DNA of 64,000 nucleotides from JAMOQA01 sp964420365 (GTDB taxonomy: Bacteria > Acidobacteriota > Polarisedimenticolia > J045): the NCBI GenBank assembly GCA_964420365.1, contig CAYQTA010000036.1, forward strand, positions 41,738 through 105,737. Direction: 5' to 3'. This document shows positions 44,088 to 54,704 of this stretch, piece after piece. The notes beneath the pieces are model-generated. The model had not been told where the DNA came from, ran no database searches, and saw only the letters and a program-made list of their open reading frames with translations. Position 1 is the stretch's first letter; every line of letters starts with the position of its first letter. Made by a program: the position numbers and the translations under genes.

Positions 44088-46444
44088 GGGCGGGCCTCCT
44101 CGCCGGCGGTTCCCGGCGCCGGCGGGTGCGGGGCGGACGCCGCGCGGCGGACCGCGGCCACGAGGCGCCCGAGATCGAACGGTTTCGCCAGCACCGGCGG
44201 CGAACCGGGGCGGCGCGCCAGGCGTTCCACGAGGGAGAGGTCACCGGTCGTCAGCACGATCCTCGCGACCAGGTGCGGGGCGACCCGTCGGACCTCCTCG
44301 ACGAGCTCGAGGCCGGTCCGCCGCGGGAGCGAGACGTCGCAGATCACGGCGTCCGGCCGTTCCTCGAGGATCCTCCGGGTGGCCGTCTCGCCGTCGTCGA
44401 CGAGGGCGACCTCGGCACCGTCGTTCTCGAGGACCTCCCGCAGGAGCGCGGCCACCGCCGGCTCGTCCTCGGCGACGAGCACGCGCCGCCCCCCGAGGGA
44501 ACCATCCCGGCCGGCCGCCGCACCCGCGGCGGCCCGGGCCGGCCGCGCCGCCCTGCGAGGAAGGCGCACGGTGAACGTCGCCCCCCGCCCGGGAGAGGAC
44601 TCCACCCCGATCTCGCCCCCGTGGTCCCGCACGATCCCCGCGACGACGCTCAGTCCGAGCCCCGTCCCCTTGCCCTCCGGCTTGGTCGTGAAGAACGGGT
44701 CGAACACCCGTCCCTGGACGTCCGGGGGAACCCCCGGGCCGGTGTCCACGACCTCGATCGCGACCGTTTCGTCCCCTTCCGCCCGCAGGCGGATCGTCAC
44801 CCGGCGTTCCCCCTCGTGTTCCTCGAGGGCATGGATCGCGTTGGTCACCAGGTTGACCAGGACCTGCACGAGGCCGTCGGCATCGGCCTCCACGGCCGGG
44901 CAGTCCGAGGCCCCCTCGACGACGAGCTCGACCCCGGCCCGGCGGGCGTGGTAGCCGAGCAGGCCGACCACCTTCTCCGCGATCGCCCCGGGAGACACCG
45001 GGCGCCGGGTCGGTTCCTTGGTCCGGGCGAACGTCAGCAGGTCACCGACGATCCGCCGGCAGCGGTCCGCCTCCTCGAGGAGCGTGGCGATCCACTGCCG
45101 GCGGTGCTCCGCGTCGGGAGCGGCGGCGAGCATCTGCGCGTATCCCTGGATCGTCGAGAGCGGGTTGTTGATCTCGTGGACGATCCCGCCGACCAGCACA
45201 CCGAGGGCCGTCATCTTCTCGGCCCGGGCGAGCTGCGCCTGCTGCCGCCGGGCAACGGTGACGTCCTCGAGGACCAGCAGGGCATCTCCCGCACCGTCCC
45301 GCAGGGGGACCAGCCGGACCGAGACGACCCGGCCGTTCCGGGGCTCCACCAGGTCGATGGCGGCCCCGGCACCGCACCGTTCCCGCAGCTCCTCGAGGCG
45401 CAGCGACCCGAGGGCGGGCAGCCGTTCCCCTTCCCCGGGCCACGCGCCGAGCCGCTCGAGCATCGCCCGGCCCTCCCGGTTGACGAGGCGCACCCGCCCC
45501 TCCCGAGACAGGAGCACGACGCCGAGCGGGAGCCCCTCGAAGGCCGCCGCCAGCCGGGACGCCTCCCGCCGGCGCTGGGCGTCCAGCCGGTCCGCCGCCA
45601 GGGCCAGCGATCCCTCGACGGTCGCCGCCAGCCGCCGGGCCGCCGCCGGCGGGCGTCCCGGGAACCCGAGCGCGAGCCGGGCGGCTCCGCCACCCCGGGG
45701 ATCGATCCACTCGCGGGGCGCCTCCCCCTTTCGGCGGGTCCCCCGCCAGGCGAACCGCTCCCCCGCCTCCTCGCGGGAGGCTCCCGCCCGGGCAAGGGCC
45801 TCGTCCCCCGCCGGCCCGGGGGGCCAGGCGAGCGCCGCCAGCAGCTCCCCGTCCCGGGCCCGGAGGACGATCGCCCCGGCAACCGGGAGCAGCAGGTCAT
45901 CCAGGGTGAGCGCGGCGGCCCGGGCCGCCCCGGCGGCATCCACCGCCCGGCCGAGGGCGCGAACCAGCCCGACCAGGGCAGGCACCTCCCTCCCCTCGTC
46001 CCCGCGACCCGGCCGGTCCAGGGCCTCGATCCCGGTGAGCAGCCACTCCAGGTCCTCGGCATGGACGGCAGGGATCTCGCCCGAGAGCCCGGTGTCCGCG
46101 AGGACGAGGCGGGCCCGGGGCGGGTCGCCCACCGGGAGAGAGACCCGGCGGCCGGCGCCCAGGGACCAGAGCAGGTCGTCGAGCGCGTCCCCCCGGCCGG
46201 CGGGCAGGAGGACGACGTCCTCGCCGGCCCCGGCGACCTGCCCCGGGAGGGGTGGAACGGCCAGGGCGCGGAACCGCTCCCCGTCGCGCCGGAAGAGGAC
46301 ACAGCCGGACGGGGCGGGCATCACGAGGGCGACGAGGGACGCGGGAGGGTCGACCGCCGCGAGCCACGCGGCGAGGAGCCCGCGCGGGTCCCGCGCGACG
46401 AGCAGGTCCCGGGCGTTCCTTCCGGTCCAACCGGTCCGCGCCAC
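44084..46444 (-). CDS. Hybrid sensor histidine kinase with receiver domain
   Basis: 786 residues, no membrane segment. The N-terminal 270 residues look GAF-like but are divergent. A PAS domain (about 285-400, AAAFEGLPLGVVLLSREGRV) is followed by HisKA with the phospho-accepting His in GGIVHEINNPLSTI (near 423), the HATPase with NLVTNAIHAL, DTGPGVPPDV and GKGTGLGLSVVAG, and a C-terminal receiver domain with the phospho-accepting Asp in VICDVSLPRRTG (near 703). Input is therefore cytosolic. The GTG at 46444 has GGGAG six bases upstream; the ATG 39 bases earlier has no binding site. First gene of an operon with selB, tatA and the ChaN-like gene. No partner regulator lies next to it. Confidence 0.9.
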   Translation of the reverse strand: MARTGWTGRNARDLLVARDPRGLLAAWLAAVDPPASLVALVMPAPSGCVLFRRDGERFRALAVPPLPGQVAGAGEDVVLLPAGRGDALDDLLWSLGAGRRVSLPVGDPPRARLVLADTGLSGEIPAVHAEDLEWLLTGIEALDRPGRGDEGREVPALVGLVRALGRAVDAAGAARAAALTLDDLLLPVAGAIVLRARDGELLAALAWPPGPAGDEALARAGASREEAGERFAWRGTRRKGEAPREWIDPRGGGAARLALGFPGRPPAAARRLAATVEGSLALAADRLDAQRRREASRLAAAFEGLPLGVVLLSREGRVRLVNREGRAMLERLGAWPGEGERLPALGSLRLEELRERCGAGAAIDLVEPRNGRVVSVRLVPLRDGAGDALLVLEDVTVARRQQAQLARAEKMTALGVLVGGIVHEINNPLSTIQGYAQMLAAAPDAEHRRQWIATLLEEADRCRRIVGDLLTFARTKEPTRRPVSPGAIAEKVVGLLGYHARRAGVELVVEGASDCPAVEADADGLVQVLVNLVTNAIHALEEHEGERRVTIRLRAEGDETVAIEVVDTGPGVPPDVQGRVFDPFFTTKPEGKGTGLGLSVVAGIVRDHGGEIGVESSPGRGATFTVRLPRRAARPARAAAGAAAGRDGSLGGRRVLVAEDEPAVAALLREVLENDGAEVALVDDGETATRRILEERPDAVICDVSLPRRTGLELVEEVRRVAPHLVARIVLTTGDLSLVERLARRPGSPPVLAKPFDLGRLVAAVRRAASAPHPPAPGTAGEEARP

Positions 46445-46526
46445 GTGCGTCTCCCTTCGCCGCGCAGGGCGCGGCGCCGCCATTGTAGTCGGGCCGGGAG
46501 ACCGGAAGGAACGGCGCGCGCCGGTT

Positions 46527-47546
46527 TCAATCCCGGTCGCGGTCGTCGCGACGATCGCGGGTGGACGCCGCCCGGCGCAGGGGCGCCCGGAACCCGCGCG
46601 GCCGGCTGAACATCCGCCGGAGGCGCTGCTTGGCCTGGGTCTCGATCTGGCGGACCCGTTCCCGGGAGATCCCCATCTTCTCGCCGATCTGCTTCAGCGT
46701 GAGCACGGGGGCGCCGTCGAGGCCGAACCGGTGCCGGATGACCATCTGCTCCTGCTCGGAGAGGTAGCGCAGCGCCTGGGAGACGAGGCGCGTTCCCTCC
46801 TGCTTGAGCAGGCGATCCTCGGGACTCTCGCTGTCGTGGTCGACGAGGAAATCGGAGACCGGCGTCTTCTTCTCCTTGCCGACCGTGTCGTCGATGGAGA
46901 CCTCGCGCCGGTTCACCTGGAGCACCTGGTCGACCTTCCGCAGGGAGACGTCGAGCCGGTCGGAGATCTCGTGCCGCTGGGGCTTGCGGCCCAGTTCGCG
47001 TCGCAGGGAGCGTTCCGCCTCGCGAACCTGGCGGATCTTCTTCATCTGGTAGGTCGGCACCCGCACCAGGTTGACCTGGTCGGCCAGCGCCTTGAGGATC
47101 GACTTCCGGATCCACCAGATCGCGTAGGTGATGAACTTGGTTCCCTTCGAGGGGTCGTACCGGCGGGCCGCCTCGATCAGCCCCAGGTTCCCCTCGTTGA
47201 GCAGGTCCTCGAGGGGAAGGCCCAGGTTGCGGTACTCGTTGGCGACCTTGACGACGAAGGAGAGGTTCGACGCCACCAGGTGCTCGAACGCTTCCGGGTC
47301 ACCCTCGCGCACCCGGCGGGCGAGCTGCTGCTCCTGTTCCTTCGTCAGCAGGGGATATTCGCGGATCTCGGTGAAGTAGCGGCTGAGGACCGTCTTGTCG
47401 GTGTTGGGCTCGCCCATGCTGCTCCCGCGCTCCGCCCGCGCGTCGCCTTCCGACTCCGTGCCGGAAGCCGACTCCACGGGCGTCCTCGACGTCGCCGAGG
47501 ATGCGTCCCGGGACTCGTCGCGCCTGCGCTTCCTGCGACCAGCCAC
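46527..47546 (-). CDS. RNA polymerase sigma factor, sigma-70 family (group 2/3, RpoD/RpoS-like)
   Basis: 339 residues. After a basic, low-complexity N-terminus comes region 1.2 (LSRYFTEIREYPLLTKEQE), region 2 (NLGLPLEDLLNEGNLGLIEA, GTKFITYAIWWIRKSI), region 3 and region 4 with the -35-reading HTH (TLKQIGEKMGISRERVRQIE). Region 1.1 is missing, so it is more likely an RpoS-like alternative factor than the main RpoD. The GTG at 47546 has GAGG six bases upstream; the ATG of MGEPNTDKT 60 residues later is an alternative. A good promoter lies upstream. Confidence 0.9.
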   Translation of the reverse strand: MAGRRKRRRDESRDASSATSRTPVESASGTESEGDARAERGSSMGEPNTDKTVLSRYFTEIREYPLLTKEQEQQLARRVREGDPEAFEHLVASNLSFVVKVANEYRNLGLPLEDLLNEGNLGLIEAARRYDPSKGTKFITYAIWWIRKSILKALADQVNLVRVPTYQMKKIRQVREAERSLRRELGRKPQRHEISDRLDVSLRKVDQVLQVNRREVSIDDTVGKEKKTPVSDFLVDHDSESPEDRLLKQEGTRLVSQALRYLSEQEQMVIRHRFGLDGAPVLTLKQIGEKMGISRERVRQIETQAKQRLRRMFSRPRGFRAPLRRAASTRDRRDDRDRD

Positions 47547-47709
47547 CCGTTGCCTCACCCCGGACCCGGCGTCAGGCCACCGGGCCCAACCAACCCCCAC
47601 GACCCCCCACAGGTCGTACCGACGCGGGTGGCGTTCGATCCCTTTCGGACGGGTTCACGCCTCGAAACCGCCCTCCCGGAGAAGAGCCTTCCCCACGCTG
47701 GCAAGGATC

Positions 47710-47739
47710 AATCTGGCCGCAAGTCGGGGATCTTGTCAA
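47710..47739 (-). promoter_or_regulatory. Promoter of the sigma-factor gene
   Basis: Minus-strand TTGACA, an 18-base spacer and CAGATT, about 165 bases before the chosen start. The -35 box is perfect. The long leader leaves room for post-transcriptional control, as known for rpoS in other bacteria. Confidence 0.6.
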
Positions 47740-47785
47740 CACCCCCCGAAAGGACGGTCACCTTACGAAAGGATTAGCCGCCCCG

Positions 47786-48508
47786 TCAATGCCACGGATC
47801 CCGGTCGTCCCGGACGACGCGAAAGCGCCGCCTGCGGCGGATCCCGAGGGCGGCGAGGGTGGGCCCCCAGCCCCGCCACCAGCCGATGTACAGGAACCCG
47901 GCCAGGGCGCCACCGAGGTGCGCGAAGTGGGCGATCCCGCCGCCGGCCGCACTGACAGCTCCCCACAGGTCGAGCACCATGTAGATCAGCGCCATCGTCC
48001 GCGCCCGGATCGGGAACGGGAGAGGAAAGATGAAGACCATGCGGTCCGGGTAGAAGAGCGCAAACGCGAGGACGATGCCGAGCACCCCTCCCGAGGCCCC
48101 GATCACGCCGACGGGGTTCCCCACGAGGAGGCCGACCAGGACGTGAGCGAGTCCCCCCCCGACCACGCAGACGACGAAGTAGACGAGCAGCCGGCGGGAT
48201 CCGAACAGGCGCTCCACGTCCCCCCCGAACATCCAGATCCCGAGCATGTTCATCAGCAGGTGCCAGAGCCCGCCGTGGAGGAGCGCGTACGTGACGAGCT
48301 GCCACGCGTAGCCGTGCAGGACCCCTGCCGGCGTCAGGGCCAGCCAGCGATCGACCGTCCACCTCCCCAGGAACGGGTAGAGGACGATCCACTGCAGGGC
48401 GAAGGCGATCCCCAGGGTCCAGAGGATCCGCCGAATCATCGGGGTAACGGGAGGAAAGGCGAAGGACATGCCTCCGCCGCCGATCGGCGCGCCGCGGTTC
48501 CAGCTCAT
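47786..48508 (-). CDS. Rhomboid-family intramembrane serine protease
   Basis: 240 residues, six predicted membrane helices. The family motifs are GGLWHLLMNMLGIWMFG (loop with His and Asn), the catalytic Ser in GASGGVLGI (near residue 138) and the catalytic His in IAHFAHLGGALAGFL (near 195). Cleaves membrane proteins within the bilayer. The ATG at 48508 follows TATAAT by only six bases, so the mRNA is probably leaderless. A secreted-protein gene ends 26 bases upstream on the same strand. Confidence 0.93.
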   Translation of the reverse strand: MSWNRGAPIGGGGMSFAFPPVTPMIRRILWTLGIAFALQWIVLYPFLGRWTVDRWLALTPAGVLHGYAWQLVTYALLHGGLWHLLMNMLGIWMFGGDVERLFGSRRLLVYFVVCVVGGGLAHVLVGLLVGNPVGVIGASGGVLGIVLAFALFYPDRMVFIFPLPFPIRARTMALIYMVLDLWGAVSAAGGGIAHFAHLGGALAGFLYIGWWRGWGPTLAALGIRRRRRFRVVRDDRDPWH

Positions 48509-48514
48509 GGGGGC

Positions 48515-48520
48515 ATTATA
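48515..48520 (-). promoter_or_regulatory. -10 box of a likely leaderless rhomboid transcript
   Basis: Perfect TATAAT on the minus strand, followed by GCCCCC and the ATG. Transcription would start at or next to the A of ATG. No recognisable -35 box at the usual distance and no ribosome binding site. Confidence 0.5.
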
Positions 48521-48534
48521 GGGTTCGTCGGCGG

Positions 48535-49152
48535 CTACTCCTCCTTCTCGATCTCCACTTCGATCGTGCCGTCGGTGCGGTGGACGTACAGCCAGGCGCG
48601 GCCCGCGAAGAAGGTTCCCCTCTCGCGACCCGTGGCTCCCTTCCCCCGGCGGCACCCGCTCTTGCCCGCGAGGCCACAGGCGAACGTGTACTTCTTTCCC
48701 CCGGCGCGGAGTACCCAGCGGTACGCCCACGGCCCCGAGACGTTGACGACCTCGGCCGTCAGCTCGTTGGCACCATCGGCGAGGAGCGGGGCCAGGTCGA
48801 ACCACTCGGCCTCGAGCTCCGCCGGCGCCGCGACCTCCCGCCCGTCGAGGTAGAGGTGGACCTCGTCGTCGGCGGCGAGGACGCGGACCTTCGCATCGAG
48901 GGGAGGCAGTTCCTCTTCTCCGAGCTCGATCCGGGCCACCTCGCGCCGCGGGATCTCCCGGCGCTCGTCCCCCGGCAGCTCCACGACGAGGAGCTCCCGG
49001 TCGAGGGAGAGGACGTACCCGGAGAGCTCGCTCCCGTCCCGGAGAACGACCCGGTCCGTCGATGCGGACGTGACCGGCACGACGGCCAGGAGCAGCACGG
49101 CGATCGCGAGGGCGGCAGGGAGACGGTGGGGCGACGAACTCGGTCGATGCAT
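48535..49152 (-). CDS. Secreted protein with LSm-like N-terminal beta domain, unknown function
   Basis: 205 residues with a signal peptide (LAIAVLLLAVVPVTSAS). The mature N-terminus TDRVVLRDGSELSGYVLSLD followed by EIPRREVARIELGE has the strand pattern seen in many exported small-beta-barrel (LSm-like) domains. The middle holds a beta sandwich-like stretch with WAYRWVLRAGG, and two cysteines (FACGLAGKSGC) may form a disulfide. Start ATG with GGGAGG upstream. Divergent from the sigma-54 activator gene. Confidence 0.65.
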   Translation of the reverse strand: MHRPSSSPHRLPAALAIAVLLLAVVPVTSASTDRVVLRDGSELSGYVLSLDRELLVVELPGDERREIPRREVARIELGEEELPPLDAKVRVLAADDEVHLYLDGREVAAPAELEAEWFDLAPLLADGANELTAEVVNVSGPWAYRWVLRAGGKKYTFACGLAGKSGCRRGKGATGRERGTFFAGRAWLYVHRTDGTIEVEIEKEE

Positions 49153-49269
49153 GGCGGACCTCCCGGGAAACGCGTCCCGGACCGGGGAGGCACGCGCGGG
49201 CGAGGCGGCCCGGCGCCGATCGGCTCCCGTAGGATGCGAGCCGGGCCCCCGCGGTCCCGGGAGACCATG

Positions 49270-50640
<1,371 letters not shown>

Positions 50641-51614
50641 ACCCGGGGAGCGTGTTGACCTCGTTGACGACCAGCGTGCCGTCCTCGCGGGAGAGCAGGA
50701 AGTCCACCCGCGCCATGCCGCGCAGGGCGAGGGCCCGGAACGCGGAGAGGGCCAGGGCGCGCACCCGCTCCGCCAGCTCCCGCGGGAGCGGCGCCGGCAC
50801 GAGGAGCTTCGACGACGGGTCCTCGTACTTCGCCTCGTAGTCGTAGAACTCCCGGGACGGGACGATCTCCCCGGGCACCGACGCGGCGGGTTCCAGGTTG
50901 CCGAGTACGGCGACCTCGATCTCCCGGGCACCCGGCACCGCCACCTCGACGACGACCTTGGGGTCGACCTTCCGGGCCGCGGCGAGGGCGGGGACGAGCC
51001 CCTCCGGACCGTGCACCTTGGCGATCCCGACGCTCGACCCGGCCCGGGCCGGCTTGACGAACAGCGGGTACCCGAGGGCTTCCACCGCGGCGCGGCAGGC
51101 CTCCGGGTCGTCGAGGACCGCCCCCTCGAGCACCGTGTCCCGGACCACGGGCAGGCCCTCGGCGGCGAGCATCCGGCGCGCCCGGTCCTTGTCCATCGCG
51201 AGGGCCGACCCGAGGACACCGGGCCCGACGAAGGGAATCCCGGCCAGCGTGAAGATCCCCTGGAGGGTCCCGTCCTCGCCTCCCGGTCCGTGGACGATGG
51301 GAAAGGCGACGTCGAGGGGCGGGCTCGCGGGACGCCCCGTCGCCTCCTCCCGGAGCCGCCGGTCCGCCGGCGAGGCCGGCCATCGGACGGGAGTTCCCTC
51401 CCCGCGGTCGAGTCCCCCGGCGAGCAACCCCTCGTCGCCGACCCGCGGGGTTCCCCCCCGGTCGATCCCGACGAGGACGACCTCGTACCGGTCCGGGTCC
51501 AGGTGCTCGAGGATCCCCCGGGCGGAGACCAGGGACACGTCGTGCTCGGGGGACGCTCCGCCGAAGACCAGGGCGAGGGTCAGGCGCTCCACGGGTCCTC
51601 CTCCTCGGGAACCA

Positions 51615-52910
51615 TCATGCCCCGCCGAGCAGCCGCCGCTCCAGCTCTCCGAAGACCTCCCGGGGCGCCCGGAGGGAAACCCGCAGGCGGTCGTCACCGG
51701 CGGCGAAGACGTCCCGGATCTCGGCGACCCGGTCGAGCCAGGCGAGCAGGTCTCCCCGTTCCACGGGGAGGGAAACCTCCCCGGCGAGGGCCCGGCCGAG
51801 GAGCCGGTCGAGGAGGGCCTCCCGCAACCGGTCGAGCCCTTCCCCGTTGCGGGCGGAAACGACCAGGGCATCCGGCTCCCGCGTGCGGATTCCCTCGACG
51901 GTCTCCCGCGGCACCAGGTCGGCCTTGTTCCACGCGACGATCCGGGGCCGGGCACCGAGGCCCGACGCCTCGAGCACGCGCTCCGTCACCTCGCGCTGCC
52001 GCTCGGCCGCCGGGTGGGAGAGATCGAGGACCAGGACGAGCAGGTCGGCCTCGTCCGCCTCGGCGAAGGTGCTGCGGAAGGAAGCGACCAGGTGGTGGGG
52101 CAGCTTGCGGATGAACCCGACCGTGTCCTTGAGGAGCACGGTCCCCCGGGGCGGGGCCTCGAGCCGGCGCACCGTCGGGTCGAGGGTGGCGAACAGCCGG
52201 TCCTCCACGCGGACGTCCCCCCGGACCAGGGCGTTGAAAAGGGACGACTTCCCGACGTTCGTGTAGCCGACCAGGGCCGCCTGTGGCAGGCCCCGGCGGG
52301 CCCGGCGACGCACCGCCCGGCCGCGGTCGAGGCGCGCCAGCTCGCGGCGAAGCCGATCGATTCGCCGGCGAATCATCCGTCGGTCGAGCTCGATCTGCTT
52401 CTCTCCCTCGCCCTTCGTCCCCCCGGGGCCGCCGCCGACCTGGCGCGAGAGATGGGTCCATCGCCCGGCGAGGCGCGGAAGCAGGTACTCGAGCCGCGCC
52501 AGCTCCACCTGGAGCCGGGCCTCCCGGCTGCGGGCATGGATCGCGAAGATGTCGATGATCACGCCCGCCCGGTCGACCACCGGCAGGCCGCAGGCCTTCT
52601 CGAGATTCCGCACCTGGGCCGGGGACAGCTCCTCGTCCACGACGATCACGGCGGCGTCCAGGGCGCGGGCCACCTCGCCGATCTCCGCCGCCTGGCCGCG
52701 GCCGACGAAGGTCGCGGGATGCACGCGTCGCAGGGGAAGCACGGCCCGGCCCGCCTCGTGGAAGCCGGCGGTGTCCACGAGGGACGCGAGCTCGGCCAGG
52801 TGTTCCGCCACCTCCGCCTCGGTCCGGCCGGGGAGAATCGCCCCGACCAGGTAGGCACCGCCCCGGTCCCCGTCCGCGGCCCTTCCGAGAATGCCCCCGT
52901 CCGGCTCCAT
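51615..52910 (-). CDS. hflX: Ribosome-associated GTPase HflX
   Basis: Binds the 50S subunit and rescues or splits stalled or heat-damaged ribosomes. 431 residues. The HflX N-terminal domain ends with PVVDRAGVIIDIFAIHARSR; a coiled-coil linker with the family signature GGGPGGTKGEGEKQIELDRR leads to the G domain: GYTNVGKSSL (P-loop), DTVGFIRKLPHHL (G3) and WNKADL (G4). Starts 9 bases after the TlpA-like gene and ends 22 bases before ddl. Confidence 0.95.
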   Translation of the reverse strand: MEPDGGILGRAADGDRGGAYLVGAILPGRTEAEVAEHLAELASLVDTAGFHEAGRAVLPLRRVHPATFVGRGQAAEIGEVARALDAAVIVVDEELSPAQVRNLEKACGLPVVDRAGVIIDIFAIHARSREARLQVELARLEYLLPRLAGRWTHLSRQVGGGPGGTKGEGEKQIELDRRMIRRRIDRLRRELARLDRGRAVRRRARRGLPQAALVGYTNVGKSSLFNALVRGDVRVEDRLFATLDPTVRRLEAPPRGTVLLKDTVGFIRKLPHHLVASFRSTFAEADEADLLVLVLDLSHPAAERQREVTERVLEASGLGARPRIVAWNKADLVPRETVEGIRTREPDALVVSARNGEGLDRLREALLDRLLGRALAGEVSLPVERGDLLAWLDRVAEIRDVFAAGDDRLRVSLRAPREVFGELERRLLGGA

Positions 52911-52919
52911 CGCGTCCCG

Positions 52920-53426
52920 TTACGGTCGTGCGCCGGCGAGCCAGTCCGCCACCCTGTCCGGCGGAGGAGTGTCCTCGCCCCGCCACAGGACCCGCCCCGC
53001 GGGCCCGACGGCGACCAGGGCCGGGACTTCCCGGACCTCGAAGCGCCGCTCGAGGCGGCGCTCACCGTCGAAGACGAGGGGGCCCTCGAACCCGTTCTCC
53101 CGGGCCCACCGGGAGAACGCGTCCTCGTCCTCCCGGGAGGCGAGGCCGACCAGGACCACCTCGAACCCCCGGCGCCCGTGGCTCGCGGCGAGACGCCGCA
53201 GGCCCGGGACCAGCTCCTCGCAGGGACGGCACCAGCGCGCCCCGAAGACGAGGAGAACGACCCGGGGTTCCTCGCCCACCCGGAGCGTGCGCCCCGCGAG
53301 GGTCGTCAGGGTGAACGCGTCCCCCCCCCGACCTCCCGCCACCGCCAGGGCGGCGAGGAAGAGCACTGCGGGGAGAAGGACACGGAGCGGGTGGGCGGCG
53401 AGGCGCCGGGAACGGAACCGGGTCAC
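52920..53426 (-). CDS. TlpA-like membrane-anchored thioredoxin
   Basis: 168 residues: one N-terminal membrane or signal segment (LRVLLPAVLFLAALAVA) and a thioredoxin fold with the redox motif WCRPC and the cis-Pro in EVPALVAVG. Likely takes electrons from the CcdA/DsbD-like protein encoded directly upstream and reduces periplasmic disulfides, for example in cytochrome c maturation. The GTG overlaps the stop of that gene (GTGA). Confidence 0.85.
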   Translation of the reverse strand: MTRFRSRRLAAHPLRVLLPAVLFLAALAVAGGRGGDAFTLTTLAGRTLRVGEEPRVVLLVFGARWCRPCEELVPGLRRLAASHGRRGFEVVLVGLASREDEDAFSRWARENGFEGPLVFDGERRLERRFEVREVPALVAVGPAGRVLWRGEDTPPPDRVADWLAGARP

Positions 53427-54220
53427 CACCGCTGCCAGCCCTGCCAGAAGAACCAGGCCGCCAGGACCAGCATGACGACCCCGATCACCTTCTTGAGGGT
53501 GACCATCCAGGTGCCGGGACGCGGCAGGCTGGCAGCGAGCCCGGAGAAGATGCCGAGGACGAGGAAGAGCAGCCCGAGTCCCAGGCTGAACGACAGCATC
53601 GCCACGATGCCGAAGACCACCCGCTGCTGCTGGGCGACCATCGCCGCCAGGGGGAAGACGATCGGCGCCGCGCACGGAGCGGCGACGATCGCGGAGGTCG
53701 CCCCCATCGCCACGGCCCCGAACATCCCCTGCTTCGGACCGGTGCCCATCCGGTCGAGGATGAACGACGGCACCTGGATCTCGAACAGCCCGAACATCGA
53801 CAGCCCGAACACGCCGAGCACCAGGCCGACGAAGGCATAGCCCCAGAAGGTCTGGGTGAGGGAGCCGAAGGGCCGCCCGAGGAGCAGCGCGGCCAGCCCG
53901 AGGCCGGTGTAGACGATCGCCATCCCGGCCACGTACAGCAGGGACCGCACGACGACGCGGCGCCGCCGGCCGCTCGCCGCCGCCCCGGCCTCCACCGCCG
54001 CGGTCTCGGCGCCGCCCATGTAGGCGACGACGATCGGGATCATCGGGTACACGCAGGGGGTCAGGGAGGCGAGGATCCCCGCCAGGAAGAAGATCGCGAG
54101 GGCCAGCGGGTCGGAGGCACCGGTGAGGGTGCCGGCGAGCCGGTCGGAAAGCCCGCCGATCCACTGCTCGAACCCCTCGAGGGGGCCCGCCCCCAGGAGG
54201 GCGAGGATCGCCGGAACCAC
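53423..54220 (-). CDS. CcdA/DsbD-like thiol:disulfide transporter
   Basis: 265 residues, about seven membrane helices. It carries the electron across the inner membrane from cytoplasmic thioredoxin to periplasmic partners by its two cysteines: SLTPCVYPMIPI (first helix) and AAPCAAPIVFPL (fourth). The N-terminal 35 residues before the first helix are short, so the DsbD-alpha domain is missing; the gamma function may be served by the adjacent TlpA-like protein. Start GTG three bases after the thioredoxin stop. Confidence 0.9.
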   Translation of the reverse strand: MVPAILALLGAGPLEGFEQWIGGLSDRLAGTLTGASDPLALAIFFLAGILASLTPCVYPMIPIVVAYMGGAETAAVEAGAAASGRRRRVVVRSLLYVAGMAIVYTGLGLAALLLGRPFGSLTQTFWGYAFVGLVLGVFGLSMFGLFEIQVPSFILDRMGTGPKQGMFGAVAMGATSAIVAAPCAAPIVFPLAAMVAQQQRVVFGIVAMLSFSLGLGLLFLVLGIFSGLAASLPRPGTWMVTLKKVIGVVMLVLAAWFFWQGWQRW

Positions 54221-54223
54221 GGG

Positions 54224-54553
54224 TCAGCCCTCGAGGAGCTTGTCGAGCTGGGCGGCGATGTCCCCGTAGGGCCGGTTGCCGATCATCTGGCCGACCACCT
54301 GGCCGTTCTTGAAGAAGAGCAGGGTCGGAACCGACGTGATCCGGTACTGCATCGCCAGGCCCCGGACCTGGTCGACGTCGCCGTACAGGAACTTCACCTT
54401 GCCGGCGTAGTCCTGGGCGAGCCGCTCGAGGGTGGGCGCCAGCATCTTGCACGGCGCGCACCACTCGGCGGAGAAGTCGACGACCACGGGCACGTCGGAC
54501 TTGAGGACCTCCGTCTCGAAGCTGGACTCGGTGACAGGGGGCAGGTTGGCCAT
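54224..54553 (-). CDS. trxA: Thioredoxin
   Basis: 109 residues, no signal peptide. Classic fold with VVVDFSAEWCAPCKMLAPTL (active-site WCAPC) and ITSVPTLLFFKNG (cis-Pro). Cytoplasmic dithiol reductant; here probably the electron source for the CcdA-like transporter encoded three bases downstream. First gene of the operon; ATG with AAGGAG upstream. Confidence 0.95.
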   Translation of the reverse strand: MANLPPVTESSFETEVLKSDVPVVVDFSAEWCAPCKMLAPTLERLAQDYAGKVKFLYGDVDQVRGLAMQYRITSVPTLLFFKNGQVVGQMIGNRPYGDIAAQLDKLLEG

Positions 54554-54704
54554 CTCGCTGGATCTCCTTGCGTTTCCTGGGTGATTCGAGGCTTCCGGTC
54601 GGCCCCGGGAGCCTCCCGGGGCTCCGCGGATGATAGCACCCGCCGGGTTGACCCGCCCGGCACCGGGGCCGACGTTTGCCGTGGACGGCCGGGAGGACGA
54701 CACC

